DNA of 64,000 nucleotides from Gammaproteobacteria bacterium (GCA_029881995.1 JAOULO010000001.1:174930-238929); one strand, 5' to 3'; counted from the stretch's first letter, positions 22,364 to 32,092 are shown. Numbers and translations are program-made. Notes: a model not told the origin generated them from the sequence alone.

Positions 22364-23098
22364 ATGTCTGACAGCCACCCTCAACGTATCATCCTGATCG
22401 ACCTGCTTCGTGGTATCGCCATCGCCATGATGTTTGTCTATCACTTTTGTTTCGATCTGACTTATTTTGGCTATACCCATTCCCAGTTTAACAGTGACCC
22501 TTTCTGGTTGAATTTTCGCGCTGTTATTGTCAGCCTGTTCCTGGGGGTAGTCGGTTTCAGTCTCTACCTGGCACATCACAGAAAATGGAACAAACCTGCC
22601 TGGCTAAAACGTGCGGGAATTCTAATAGCGGCCTCAGTTGCCGTCAGTGCCAGCAGCTATCTCATGTATCCAGACAGTTTCATTTTCTTTGGTATTCTGC
22701 ATTTTATCGCCCTGGCCAGTATCCTGGGTGTGGTCTTTGTTCGGTTTGGGCACCTGAACCTGTTACTGGGGACTGTTATCCTGTTAATGGGTAACCACTA
22801 TGGGAATGACTTTTTCAACCAGCCGGCAATGCAGTGGGTGGGCATGATGACCATCAGGCCTATTACCGAGGACTACGTTCCACTGTTTCCCTGGTTTGGC
22901 ATGATCTTAATTGGTATCTGGCTCGCTAATTGGTCAATAAATAGTCAAGTTTTTCGCCCTATACTATACTGGCAAAACCAGCATCCCATTACCAGCACAC
23001 TTTGTTTTGCAGGACGTCACAGTTTATTGATTTATTTGCTTCACCAGCCCATCTTTCTTGGGCTACTTTATGTTGTGACTATATTAATAAGATCATAA
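22364..23098 (+). CDS. DUF1624 membrane protein (heparan-alpha-glucosaminide acetyltransferase-like)
   Basis: The 244-residue inner-membrane protein has about seven hydrophobic segments. Its N-terminus IDLLRGIAIAMMFVYHFCFD holds the arginine and histidine typical of DUF1624/YeiB-like acyltransferases, and the middle has the FGILHFIALASI motif. Such proteins move acyl groups across the membrane onto sugars. The substrate here is unknown, but a cell-envelope sugar is plausible given divergent amgK-murU and downstream lptD. Confidence 0.8.
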   Translation: MSDSHPQRIILIDLLRGIAIAMMFVYHFCFDLTYFGYTHSQFNSDPFWLNFRAVIVSLFLGVVGFSLYLAHHRKWNKPAWLKRAGILIAASVAVSASSYLMYPDSFIFFGILHFIALASILGVVFVRFGHLNLLLGTVILLMGNHYGNDFFNQPAMQWVGMMTIRPITEDYVPLFPWFGMILIGIWLANWSINSQVFRPILYWQNQHPITSTLCFAGRHSLLIYLLHQPIFLGLLYVVTILIRS

Positions 23099-23175
23099 TG
23101 ACATCCCAACAAGCCCCCTGGTGAATAGTGTACAATCGTGCCGCTTTGAAAATTCGACCTGGAACCCCACATTTC

Positions 23176-25434
23176 ATGCTGCGGCAAGCCCTCACTCATC
23201 TTCATCAGTCTGGTATGGCCCTATTGGTCTATCTTATGCTGGTTCCAGGTATCTCAGCACAGGCACAAGAAACCACTGACAAAGAAACACCAGAAGAATC
23301 CCTGTGTGTTTATCCACCTGTTAAAAATATCATTACCCCAAAAACCGGGAAACCAGCCAATCGAACTCATTTGCAGGCCGACGAAGCCGATATGAGTGAA
23401 CAAAATTACACCCAGTTTTCTGGTTCTGTGATCATTGAACGCGAAGGTCGACGCATTGAAGCCGACAAGGCAAAGTATTCCCATCAGAGTGAAAATTTTA
23501 ATGCCACTGGAAAGGTGCGCTACCTTACTACCGACCTGGAAATTAAGGCCAAACAGGCCAATATGAATCTGAAAAAAAATCAGGGCAAGTTGCAAGATAC
23601 AGACTATCGAACCTTGCCTGACAATACCCGTGGTACAGCCGAAACGATTACCATCGATGGTCCCACCAGACTGAATATGGATGATGCCACTTATACCACC
23701 TGCCCCCCGGATAATGTGGCCTGGGAACTCAGTGCCAGTGAAATCACTCTGGACAAGGAAAGCCGCCAGGGTAGTGCCACCCATGTGGTCATCGATTTTA
23801 TGGGTGTTCCCTTTTTCTATTTTCCCTATTTACAGTTTCCACTGGGTGATGAACGTATGTCCGGTCTTTTGGTACCCGCTTTTTCCATTTCTGATAAACG
23901 AGGTACCGAAATCAGTCTTCCACTTTACTGGAACATAGCCCCGGATCTGGATGCTACCCTGACAACCCATAATATGACTCGCCGGGGAGTGATGTGGGAA
24001 ACCGAGTTCAGATACCTTAATCAGAACAGCCAGGGCCAGATTGAACTGGACTATATGGAAGACGATAAGCTCTATGGAAATAATCGCCGTCGAACAAAAT
24101 GGCAACACTCGAGCCAGGCCGATGCCGGTTGGTCAAGTTCGCTTAACTACCAACGGGTTATGGATGAGGAACACCTGCAGGACTTTGGGGATGACACCGG
24201 TACCACAGCCACCACCCACCTGGAACAAAATGCCAGTCTGAATTACAACACCCAGTACTGGCAGTTCACCTCCCTGGTGCAGGACCATCAAACCCTGTCC
24301 GGAGCAAAGCCCTATAGAAAGCTGCCTGAACTTAAACTGGCCAGCCGTTTTAGTGACCGTGACAACAGCCTCAACTTCAACGTCAACACAGAATGGACTC
24401 GCTTTGATCACCCTGATTACGATCACCCCACGAGCCCGGTTCCCATCACGGATCGCAGTCACATACAGCCCTATATCAGCTTACCACTTCGTAGTCAGGC
24501 CGCATTTTTTGTTCCGAAAATTACCGGCTATTACACCCAGTATGAATTACAGCATCACAAGCAGCCTGAAAAAGATGAAGTGCTATACAGGGATGTCACT
24601 GTCTCAACCCTGGATACCGGCTTGTTTCTGGAAAGGGATACCGATTTCAGCGGAGTTCCCTTAGTGCAAACCCTGGAACCAAGGTTGTTTTATGTCAAAG
24701 CCCCATATCGAGACCAGTCTAAATTTCCTCTGTTTGATAGTGGAGAAACAGCGTTCAGCTTTGACAGCCTGTTTCAAGAAAACCGCTTTACTGGCATAGA
24801 CCGGGTTGGTGATACCAATCAGGTCACGACAGCTTTAACCACCCGTTTTTTACATCGTGATACCGGTGCCGAACTTTTTTCCGCCAGTATCGGGCGGATC
24901 CATTATCTTGAAGACCGAGATGTCGGTCTAAATGGCAATATTGAAGATGATTCTGTTAAAAGTGATATGGTGGCTCGTCTTGCCTTTAAGCCCGCGGCAA
25001 ACTGGAGTATCAGCTCAGACCTGCAACAAAACCGGGAAACAGGGGAAACCCGCTATAGCACCAGCCGAATTTCTTATAACCGGGATAATGACCATATTCT
25101 CACCTTCGGACACCGCTACCGAGAAAGGGAGCTTGAAACCCGGGATGTGGGACTGGTCTGGCGTTTTGGACCACGCTGGAGATTTCTTGCTGGAAATCAA
25201 TATGATATTAAAAATCGTCGTAATTATGAAACCATCTATGGCCTGAATTACGATAGCTGCTGTTGGGGGCTACGCATTTATCATAGGGAATATTATAATG
25301 AGCAGCTGACTGGCCCGGATAAGTATGAAAATACCCTGTTTCTCGTTCTTGAGCTAAAAGGCTTCGCTGACTTTGGCCAGCAGGATGCGGTCGACACCCG
25401 GCTCAAACAATCCATTTATGGCTATAGCCACTAG
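23176..25434 (+). CDS. lptD: LPS-assembly outer-membrane protein LptD
   Basis: LptD, with LptE, inserts lipopolysaccharide into the outer leaflet. The 752-residue protein has a signal peptide, an N-terminal OstA/jelly-roll domain (about 75-180) and a large beta-barrel ending near the C-terminus. The disulfide cysteines that activate LptD are present: C44, C176 and the adjacent C695-C696 (YDSCCWGL). ATG 23176 is preferred over GTG 23128, since only it puts the signal peptide at the N-terminus. The next genes surA, pdxA and ksgA keep the enterobacterial order. Confidence 0.96.
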   Translation: MLRQALTHLHQSGMALLVYLMLVPGISAQAQETTDKETPEESLCVYPPVKNIITPKTGKPANRTHLQADEADMSEQNYTQFSGSVIIEREGRRIEADKAKYSHQSENFNATGKVRYLTTDLEIKAKQANMNLKKNQGKLQDTDYRTLPDNTRGTAETITIDGPTRLNMDDATYTTCPPDNVAWELSASEITLDKESRQGSATHVVIDFMGVPFFYFPYLQFPLGDERMSGLLVPAFSISDKRGTEISLPLYWNIAPDLDATLTTHNMTRRGVMWETEFRYLNQNSQGQIELDYMEDDKLYGNNRRRTKWQHSSQADAGWSSSLNYQRVMDEEHLQDFGDDTGTTATTHLEQNASLNYNTQYWQFTSLVQDHQTLSGAKPYRKLPELKLASRFSDRDNSLNFNVNTEWTRFDHPDYDHPTSPVPITDRSHIQPYISLPLRSQAAFFVPKITGYYTQYELQHHKQPEKDEVLYRDVTVSTLDTGLFLERDTDFSGVPLVQTLEPRLFYVKAPYRDQSKFPLFDSGETAFSFDSLFQENRFTGIDRVGDTNQVTTALTTRFLHRDTGAELFSASIGRIHYLEDRDVGLNGNIEDDSVKSDMVARLAFKPAANWSISSDLQQNRETGETRYSTSRISYNRDNDHILTFGHRYRERELETRDVGLVWRFGPRWRFLAGNQYDIKNRRNYETIYGLNYDSCCWGLRIYHREYYNEQLTGPDKYENTLFLVLELKGFADFGQQDAVDTRLKQSIYGYSH

Positions 25435-25457
25435 GTTTCATTAAAGAAGTACAAACT

Positions 25458-26774
25458 ATGAATTTATCCAACCCACTCCGTTTCGGATTCAGATATCTTG
25501 TTATCAATCTTAGCCTGATCTTTATCCTGCTTCCCTTGAACAGTCATGCCAAACAGGTCGTGGAGCTGGATCGCATTATCGCCGTGGTTGATGATCAGGT
25601 CATTACCCGACTGGAACTACAAAGACGAATCAAAGTCGTCGAATCTCAGTTAAAGGAAAACAAGGTTAAGCTGCCACCAAATTCTGTTCTTAAGAAACAG
25701 GTTCTGGAACGAATGATTGTCGAGCAGGTCATGTTACAGACGGCTAAACGACGTGGTATTCGGGTAAGTGATGAGTCCATCAACCGGTATATTTCCAGTA
25801 TCGCACAGGAGAAAAAACTCTCCCTGGATCAGTTTCGTAAGGTTCTGCAAAAAGATGGCTTCACCTTTGCCGAATTTCGTACCAGCATTCGTGACAGTAT
25901 GATCCTGGAACGCCTCAAACAACAGTTTGTTGAAAAAGAGGTCAAAATATCTCGCCAGGAAGTGGATACCTACCTGTCCAAAAGTCGCCAGGGCAAACAG
26001 ACCGAATACAAGCTAGCACATATTCTGATTGGGGTACCCGAAGCGGCCACCCCGGACCAAATCGACAAGGCTCAAAAAAAGGCCGCCGGAATTTTACAAA
26101 AACTCAATAAAGGTGCCGATTTTGCCCAAACAGCCACAGCCATCTCTGATGGTCAACAGGCCCTGAAAGGGGGAAGTATGGGATGGCTGAAGGCCGCTCA
26201 GCTACCCGCCCTCTATCTCGATGTCATTGAAAAACTAAAACCGGGTGGAATCAGTGAGCTTATTCGTAGCCCCGGTGGCTTTCATATTCTCAAGCTGGTA
26301 AAAACCCGCTCCAAAGGAAACCGACATATTGTTAAACAAACTCTATCGCGTCATATCCTGATCAAACCCACCACGATCACACCCGATGAAAAGGCCAGGA
26401 TAAAACTCCAGAAACTTCGCCAACGGATACTGGCAGGCGAGGACTTTACCAAGCTGGCCAGAAAACACTCCGATGACAAGGGTTCGGCAACTCAGGGAGG
26501 CAGCCTGGGCTGGACTGGACCCGGAGTCTTTGTCCCCGAATTTGAAAAGCAGTTGAACAAACTCAAACAGGGAGAAATCAGCCCGGTATTTCGTAGCCCC
26601 TTTGGCTGGCATATTATCCAGCTCATGTCCCGACGTAAACACGATGACACTGAAGAATATCAACGCCTGCAAATTAAAAAACAGATCCATCAGCGTAAGG
26701 CCAATGAGGCCATTGAAAACTGGATGAGACGCATGCGTGATGAAGCCTACGTGGAATACCTGCTGGATAACTAA
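25458..26774 (+). CDS. surA: Periplasmic chaperone and peptidyl-prolyl isomerase SurA
   Basis: SurA escorts outer-membrane proteins, including LptD, to the Bam complex. The 438-residue protein has a signal peptide (about 1-31, cut after SHA), an N-terminal chaperone domain starting with VVELDRIIAVVDDQVITRLE, two parvulin-type isomerase domains (about 175-275 and 290-385, each with a GG(S/G)xGW motif) and the C-terminal helix. It lies 23 bases after lptD and 18 before pdxA. Confidence 0.96.
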   Translation: MNLSNPLRFGFRYLVINLSLIFILLPLNSHAKQVVELDRIIAVVDDQVITRLELQRRIKVVESQLKENKVKLPPNSVLKKQVLERMIVEQVMLQTAKRRGIRVSDESINRYISSIAQEKKLSLDQFRKVLQKDGFTFAEFRTSIRDSMILERLKQQFVEKEVKISRQEVDTYLSKSRQGKQTEYKLAHILIGVPEAATPDQIDKAQKKAAGILQKLNKGADFAQTATAISDGQQALKGGSMGWLKAAQLPALYLDVIEKLKPGGISELIRSPGGFHILKLVKTRSKGNRHIVKQTLSRHILIKPTTITPDEKARIKLQKLRQRILAGEDFTKLARKHSDDKGSATQGGSLGWTGPGVFVPEFEKQLNKLKQGEISPVFRSPFGWHIIQLMSRRKHDDTEEYQRLQIKKQIHQRKANEAIENWMRRMRDEAYVEYLLDN

Positions 26775-26792
26775 GCAAGAGCACTGATTCCC

Positions 26793-27770
26793 ATGGCCAC
26801 CGGCTCCCCATACCAGTTTGTCACCTGTGGTGAACCCGCGGGGATCGGCCCTGAATTATTAATCCAGTACGTCCACTCAAACTATGAGCCTGGTCTGATT
26901 GCCGTTGCGAATGTAGAACTGCTTAAGGATCGAGCGAAACAGCTCAGCCTTGCTATAAACATTCATGCGCTCAGGCAAGGGGAGCCCATCGAAACCATAA
27001 CTGGTGCCCTCCCGGTCATCGATGTTCCCCTGATCAACAAGGTCAACTGTGGCCAGCTTGACCCCGCCAATGCTGAGTATGTGCTGGCAACACTCAGGAC
27101 AGCCGTCGAATATTGTCAGCAATATCCAGGCTCTGCCCTGGTAACAGGCCCACTGCATAAGGGCGTTATCAATGAAGCCGGTATTCCCTTTACCGGGCAT
27201 ACAGAGTATCTGGCAGACCTGACCCACAGCAAGCAGGTCGTAATGATGCTGGCCTGTCCCGGTTTGCGGGTCGCGCTGGTCACTACCCACCTGCCGCTTC
27301 GAGACATCAGTGCTACAATTACCAGAGAAAAACTGAGCTCCGTCATCCAGGTACTCGACCATGACCTCAAAACCCGCTTTAAGATCACTCGACCTCGTAT
27401 CCTGGTCTGCGGTCTGAATCCCCATGCCGGAGAAGATGGTCATCTGGGTCGTGAAGAGATAGATATCATCCAGCCGGTACTGTCTGAACTCCGGAATAAA
27501 GATATTCATCTCATCGGTCCCTTGCCTGCCGATACCCTGTTTATCCCCAAATATCTGGAACAGGCCGATGCAGTACTTGCCATGTACCATGATCAGGGCC
27601 TACCGGTCCTCAAACACATGGGGTTTGGCAAGGCGGTCAATATCACCCTGGGTCTGCCCTTCATTCGGACCTCGGTTGATCACGGCACGGCACTGGAACT
27701 GGCGGGCACTGGTCAGGCAAATACAGGCAGTCTGGAAGCGGCTCTGGATGCCGCCAAAGCCCTGATGTAG
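26793..27770 (+). CDS. pdxA: 4-hydroxythreonine-4-phosphate dehydrogenase PdxA
   Basis: PdxA oxidises 4-phosphohydroxy-L-threonine in the DXP-independent entry to pyridoxal phosphate synthesis. The 325-residue protein shows the N-terminal GEPAGIGPE motif and the metal-binding histidines in FTGHTEYLAD, GLNPHAGEDG and AMYHDQGLPVLK. The C-terminal TSVDHGTALELAG is standard. A long antisense open frame over this gene is only a reading-frame shadow. Confidence 0.96.
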   Translation: MATGSPYQFVTCGEPAGIGPELLIQYVHSNYEPGLIAVANVELLKDRAKQLSLAINIHALRQGEPIETITGALPVIDVPLINKVNCGQLDPANAEYVLATLRTAVEYCQQYPGSALVTGPLHKGVINEAGIPFTGHTEYLADLTHSKQVVMMLACPGLRVALVTTHLPLRDISATITREKLSSVIQVLDHDLKTRFKITRPRILVCGLNPHAGEDGHLGREEIDIIQPVLSELRNKDIHLIGPLPADTLFIPKYLEQADAVLAMYHDQGLPVLKHMGFGKAVNITLGLPFIRTSVDHGTALELAGTGQANTGSLEAALDAAKALM

Positions 27771-27825
27771 TCCCAGCGCACTCGAATCACTTCCCTATAA
27801 TCTGACAACTCACTATCCTACACTC

Positions 27826-28614
27826 ATGGCCCATCAAGCTCGCAAACGATTTGGACAAAACTTCCTGCATGACCCCAATGTCATTCAGAACATTATTAAT
27901 CTCATCCATCCAAGGCCTGATGAACATCTGGTTGAAATCGGACCCGGCCAGGGAGCAATGACACGCCAGCTTGTTTCCAGTTGTAAAAAATTCGATGCTA
28001 TCGAACTGGATCGAGATCTCATCCCTGTTCTGCAAACTGAATTCGGCCACTTACCCCAGTTTGAATTGCACCAGGGAGATGCCCTGAAGTTCCCCTTTTG
28101 CGATCTGGCCAACAATGACAAGCTGAGGGTGACTGGCAACCTGCCTTACAACATTTCCACCCCCCTGTTGTTTCACCTGATGGATCACCTGCATTGCATT
28201 CAGGATATGCACTTTATGCTGCAAAAAGAGGTCGTGGTTCGCATCACGGCCCAACCGGGAGACAAACTGTATGGCCGTCTCGGCATTATGCTGGGGTATT
28301 TTTGTGACAGCGAGAACCTCATGACGATAGGGCCAGGTGCTTTTCGGCCTGCCCCCAAGGTGGATTCGGCCATTGTGCGGTTAACTCCCTGGTCAAGCCT
28401 CCCTGCTGAAGCTGAGAATCTCGCTGATTTAAACCGGGTTGTCACCCAGGCCTTCTCGCAACGACGCAAGACCTTGCGTAATAGCATGAAAAACCTGCTT
28501 GATATTGATGAAATAACACAGCTGGGTATTGATCCTTCCATTCGCCCTGAACAACTTGCTCTACAGGACTTTGTCAATCTAGCCAACCAGCTGCACAATA
28601 AACAGGCCAAATAA
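27826..28614 (+). CDS. ksgA: 16S rRNA (adenine1518/1519-N6) dimethyltransferase KsgA/RsmA
   Basis: KsgA dimethylates two adjacent adenosines in helix 45 of 16S rRNA, a late check in small-subunit assembly. The 262-residue protein begins with KRFGQNFLHD, has the SAM motif VEIGPGQGAMT and the catalytic NLPYN (in VTGNLPYNIS), and a C-terminal helical domain with SQRRKTLRNSMK. In E. coli apaG would follow directly; here four other genes lie between. Confidence 0.97.
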   Translation: MAHQARKRFGQNFLHDPNVIQNIINLIHPRPDEHLVEIGPGQGAMTRQLVSSCKKFDAIELDRDLIPVLQTEFGHLPQFELHQGDALKFPFCDLANNDKLRVTGNLPYNISTPLLFHLMDHLHCIQDMHFMLQKEVVVRITAQPGDKLYGRLGIMLGYFCDSENLMTIGPGAFRPAPKVDSAIVRLTPWSSLPAEAENLADLNRVVTQAFSQRRKTLRNSMKNLLDIDEITQLGIDPSIRPEQLALQDFVNLANQLHNKQAK

Positions 28615-28698
28615 GGTAAACCGTTAGACCTTCCCTTCAATTCCCCCCACATCATCCGATATTAAGAGTAATTCCACGGTTTTTCCCGTTGATTTGAT

Positions 28699-30246
28699 AT
28701 GGACAATGATCAGGCTGCCATTGCTTTACTCCTATATCGAGTGGGCCCGGTGCTTTGCTGCGCCCCGGCCGACCCGGTACAGACTATTATTGCCCCTCAA
28801 AAGCTGACCCGTCCCCCAGGTTCCAACGCGGCCAGGCCCGGAATTTTCTATCATGCCAATCATGTCGTCACTGTCAGTGAATTACGCCACCGCTTTGGTA
28901 TCCCTGAGGCCGAACGGGAACAACCGGGCCGACTGGTAATTACCTTTCTGAATGATGTCTTTACGGCTTACTGGGTGGATGAAATTATCGAGGTTATCGA
29001 TATCCCAAAGGAAGGTTGGGGAGAGGCACCCGCCTATCTGCCAAAGGGCATTTTCAGCCAAACCCTTTTAATAGATGAAAAGATATATCTTTATGGCCAA
29101 TTTAGTGATTTTGAAAAATTACCCGAGAGTGATTATCTAAGTCAGTATTTCGACCGGCTGGGGCATCCCTCGATGCTTGAACAGCGGCCTGATGAAAATG
29201 AAACAGAGAGCTCGAGTGATCAGACCCAAGCTGAAAAGGCACCTCAAGATCATAAGCCTCAAGATATCGCGCAGGAGGATATCAGGAAGGAAAACGATAC
29301 ATCTCTGCAAACAGGATCACCTGACACTATAACCACTTCCACAGAAGACCCACTACATGAAGAACAGGAAATAATCAGCACCGATGTTCAAGATGAAGAT
29401 ACGTCTCATACTGCCACAGGCACTGCTGAAACGGCTTCAATTGATAATACCGATAAACTTGAAAATTCTAATCCCGCCACCGACGATATCCCAGACAATG
29501 TTGAAACAGAGCCGGACTTATCAGATCAGGTGAATAAATCAAATGATGAAGGCGCACGGGAAGAACCTCATAGAGCAGAAGAAACCACATCGACTACTCA
29601 GGAAGGCTTTCTTAACCCGGTCCCTTCAGTCGTTCCAGAATCAGAACGACCACCAGAAAAACCACCCCTGCCCTTGAAATCACTCGCAGCCTCACTGACT
29701 ATGTTTATCAGCCTGGCCGCCATCAGTGGATACTATTTCCTGTCACAACCAGACCAAGAGCATGCTGAAGCAATAAAAGATAACGTTACTCCAGCACAAA
29801 ATGTACCTTCATCGGTCACTCCTAAGGAAAAAGAACAGGCCCCCAAAACAAAGAACAAAACTACCACCAAAGTGCCGCGCAAAAAAGATGATTACCGAGC
29901 TGAAATTAAATCCGATAATGATGGTATTACCATTGTCCTTCACTCACCTGATCCCAATCCGGCTCTGAAAAAAGAAATCTCCAAGGATTCTGCGGCCAAA
30001 AAAACACTGGGAAAAGCTGATAGAAAAACAAACTCTAACAAGGAAGAAATAATTCATATCATTGTCAAAGGAGATACCTTGTGGGACATTGCTGCCCACT
30101 ATGTAAACAACCCCTATAAATATCCGCAACTGGCCAAACTCAGCAAGATAAAAAATCCTGACAGGATTTACCCAGGTAATCGTGTTCGAATACTGCGTCA
30201 TCTGAATCTCGGCAAAAATAAATCAGGGACCAGACATGACCGATAA
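28699..30246 (+). CDS. CheW-like domain / TM / LysM protein
   Basis: The 515-residue protein combines modules rarely joined. Residues about 8-150 resemble CheW (a VSELRHRFGIPEAE strand-helix, then VDEIIEVIDIPKEGW). Residues about 160-325 are a strongly acidic, low-complexity linker. A single membrane segment follows (about 328-350), then a periplasmic part with a DYRAEIKSDNDG strand region (about 397) and a LysM domain (about 452-500, GDTLWDIAAHYVNNPYKYP). This orientation puts CheW in the cytoplasm and LysM on peptidoglycan. The periplasmic half is paralogous to that of the next gene, which it overlaps by 11 bases. A role linking a chemosensory array or twitching system to the wall is inference. 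Confidence 0.85.
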   Translation: MDNDQAAIALLLYRVGPVLCCAPADPVQTIIAPQKLTRPPGSNAARPGIFYHANHVVTVSELRHRFGIPEAEREQPGRLVITFLNDVFTAYWVDEIIEVIDIPKEGWGEAPAYLPKGIFSQTLLIDEKIYLYGQFSDFEKLPESDYLSQYFDRLGHPSMLEQRPDENETESSSDQTQAEKAPQDHKPQDIAQEDIRKENDTSLQTGSPDTITTSTEDPLHEEQEIISTDVQDEDTSHTATGTAETASIDNTDKLENSNPATDDIPDNVETEPDLSDQVNKSNDEGAREEPHRAEETTSTTQEGFLNPVPSVVPESERPPEKPPLPLKSLAASLTMFISLAAISGYYFLSQPDQEHAEAIKDNVTPAQNVPSSVTPKEKEQAPKTKNKTTTKVPRKKDDYRAEIKSDNDGITIVLHSPDPNPALKKEISKDSAAKKTLGKADRKTNSNKEEIIHIIVKGDTLWDIAAHYVNNPYKYPQLAKLSKIKNPDRIYPGNRVRILRHLNLGKNKSGTRHDR

Positions 30247-31258
30247 AAAACGAAACTCTCCACCACGAGTTATGGTCCATGGCAAATTGACCGGTCAAAT
30301 AGATAAAGATGGAACTGAACACCAGGTCTATCGTTATCATGTCAATATCCTTGGCTCTAAAAAATCCAGTTCACATGAATACGACAAAGAGATTCATATA
30401 TTCAAATCCAATGCGTCACAGAAGGCCGACACCACTCCAGCCAATGCTGGACATTTTACCGATTCAAAAAAAAACCGTCCGGCGAAAAAACCTCAGGCAA
30501 AAAAACCTGTCAAAACAAAATCACCAACAACCAGCACTAAAAAGTCAATCTTTAAAATGCCTGCCGGGCTGACTGGCATTAAAATCAAACCTCAACTTCC
30601 ATCTATCAGTTTTTCCTTGCCCAAGCTGGCTTTGCCTAAAATCAAACTGCCGCACCCTTCATTAAAATTAAAGAATCCTTTGCCGGGTCTTTTGTTATCT
30701 GTCAGGTCAAAAGTTAAAAGTCCATTCAGCAAGACCCATAAGAGTACAACCACAAACAAAAAACCTGATAGAAAAAATAAACTAAAAGATCTGCCTAAAC
30801 TGTTTTCTGGAAAATTTAATAGAAGAAACATCATCCGATTCTGCCTGCCATGCATACTTCTGACAGCCGCTGCAATTGCCATTTATATCCTGCCATGGCC
30901 ATTCAAAAAGCAAACAATCATTTATCCTATCGAAAAAACGGCCACACCAGAGACATTTAAACCCAACAAGGATTACCGTGCAGTTATCGAAAAAACCGGA
31001 CAAGGGGTTGTCATTACCCTGCAGGGGCCTAATCACGAAGAAGTCCTGACCAAGCTCCCGCCAGGATACGACCCGGTAGTAGAAGGTAATAAAATCGTCC
31101 ATGTGGTTACCCCGGGCAATACCCTCTGGTTCATTGCCATGCGCTACATCAAAAACCCCTATCGATACGCCGAGCTGGCCCGGTTAAACAACATCAAAAA
31201 TCCGGATCTCATCTACCCAGGTGAAAAAGTCATCATCCAATATATCCGCAAGCCTTGA
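30236..31258 (+). CDS. Basic-linker TM / LysM protein
   Basis: The 340-residue partner of the preceding gene. The N-terminal 55 residues (RVMVHGKLTGQIDKDG onward) resemble nothing I recognise. Residues about 75-198 form a Lys/Pro-rich basic region with short repeats of the type LPKIKLP. A membrane segment lies at about 199-220. The periplasmic part repeats the layout of the upstream protein: DYRAVIEKTGQG (about 246) and a C-terminal LysM (about 288-336, GNTLWFIAMRYIKNPYRY). The basic tail contrasts with the acidic tail of the neighbour, suggesting a charge-based pair. Function unknown. Confidence 0.8.
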   Translation: MTDKKRNSPPRVMVHGKLTGQIDKDGTEHQVYRYHVNILGSKKSSSHEYDKEIHIFKSNASQKADTTPANAGHFTDSKKNRPAKKPQAKKPVKTKSPTTSTKKSIFKMPAGLTGIKIKPQLPSISFSLPKLALPKIKLPHPSLKLKNPLPGLLLSVRSKVKSPFSKTHKSTTTNKKPDRKNKLKDLPKLFSGKFNRRNIIRFCLPCILLTAAAIAIYILPWPFKKQTIIYPIEKTATPETFKPNKDYRAVIEKTGQGVVITLQGPNHEEVLTKLPPGYDPVVEGNKIVHVVTPGNTLWFIAMRYIKNPYRYAELARLNNIKNPDLIYPGEKVIIQYIRKP

Positions 31259-31288
31259 TCAATCCAGTCCGGTCATTACAATACCGCC

Positions 31289-31798
31289 ATGCAGCAAAGC
31301 AAGCCCCATCTCCCCGTTCTATTATGTAGTGAACTGCCCCAGGGCGACCTACAAACCCTACTTTCTGCCTATGACATGCAAATCGAGCTTGTCGAAGACA
31401 TGCAGGCCATTCCTGGTTCTTTCTGGGGAGAGTCTGAAGCAGGTTTAATCGATAACAGGCTATTGATTCGTCAGGACACCCCGGTCCATTCTGCCCTGCA
31501 TGAGGCCTGTCACTACATCTGTATGGATCAATCCCGCCGTGCTGGCCTGCATACTGATGCCGGTGGCGATTATGATGAGGAAAATGGTGTCTGTTATCTA
31601 CAGATTCTCCTGGCCGATGAACTTGAAGGAATGGATGCTCAGCGCATGATGGATGATATGGATAGTTGGGGTTACAGTTTTCGCCTGGGTTCAGCGGCAC
31701 AATGGTTCAAGTCCGATGCAGAAGATGCCGCTAAATGGTTAATCCAGCATGGTCTGCTCAACTCCGAGGGCAGACCCAGCTGGCAACTCAGAAAGTAG
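31289..31798 (+). CDS. HExxH putative metalloprotein
   Basis: A 169-residue soluble protein with the zinc-binding motif H71-E-A-C-H75 in SALHEACHYICMD, as in small zincin-like metallopeptidases. A downstream acidic stretch (DAGGDYDEENGVCY) could supply a third ligand. There is no signal peptide, so it should be cytoplasmic. It lies 30 bases after the LysM pair and 30 before comFB-like, probably in the same transcript. The substrate is unknown. Confidence 0.7.
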   Translation: MQQSKPHLPVLLCSELPQGDLQTLLSAYDMQIELVEDMQAIPGSFWGESEAGLIDNRLLIRQDTPVHSALHEACHYICMDQSRRAGLHTDAGGDYDEENGVCYLQILLADELEGMDAQRMMDDMDSWGYSFRLGSAAQWFKSDAEDAAKWLIQHGLLNSEGRPSWQLRK

Positions 31799-31828
31799 CT
31801 GCAATTAACTGCAACGGGTATACAGATT

Positions 31829-32092
31829 ATGGCACTGGAAAATATCCATAACTATTATGAGCAACTGGTTCTTCGTCGAATCCATGAAATCATGGGCAAA
31901 ACCGATGATGACTTTCTGGAAGATGCCGCCTGTGTCGCACTTAACCAGTTACCCCCCAGGTATGTCAGACATAATGTCGATATGGTGTATTACCTGACTG
32001 CTGAAGAACGTGAAAAAATGGAACAACAGATCGATAAGGCTGTGACCCATGCCATTGAATACGTCTCTGCTCATCGTAAAACGGCCTCCTGA
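31829..32092 (+). CDS. ComFB family protein
   Basis: An 87-residue protein matching the late-competence ComFB family: NYYEQLVLRRIHEIM at the start and CVALNQLPPRYVRHNVDMVYYL in the middle, including the conserved LPPRY(V)RH core. ComFB-like proteins of cyanobacteria have been reported to bind cyclic dinucleotides and to act in phototaxis and competence. If that holds here, the cluster with a CheW-LysM protein would join second-messenger and surface or motility control. That link is inference. Confidence 0.82.
   Translation: MALENIHNYYEQLVLRRIHEIMGKTDDDFLEDAACVALNQLPPRYVRHNVDMVYYLTAEEREKMEQQIDKAVTHAIEYVSAHRKTAS

Noticed and set aside
26877..27590. Long open frame antisense to pdxA (237 codons)
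   Set aside because: It lies entirely inside the strongly conserved pdxA, and its translation matches no family. It is a reading-frame shadow.
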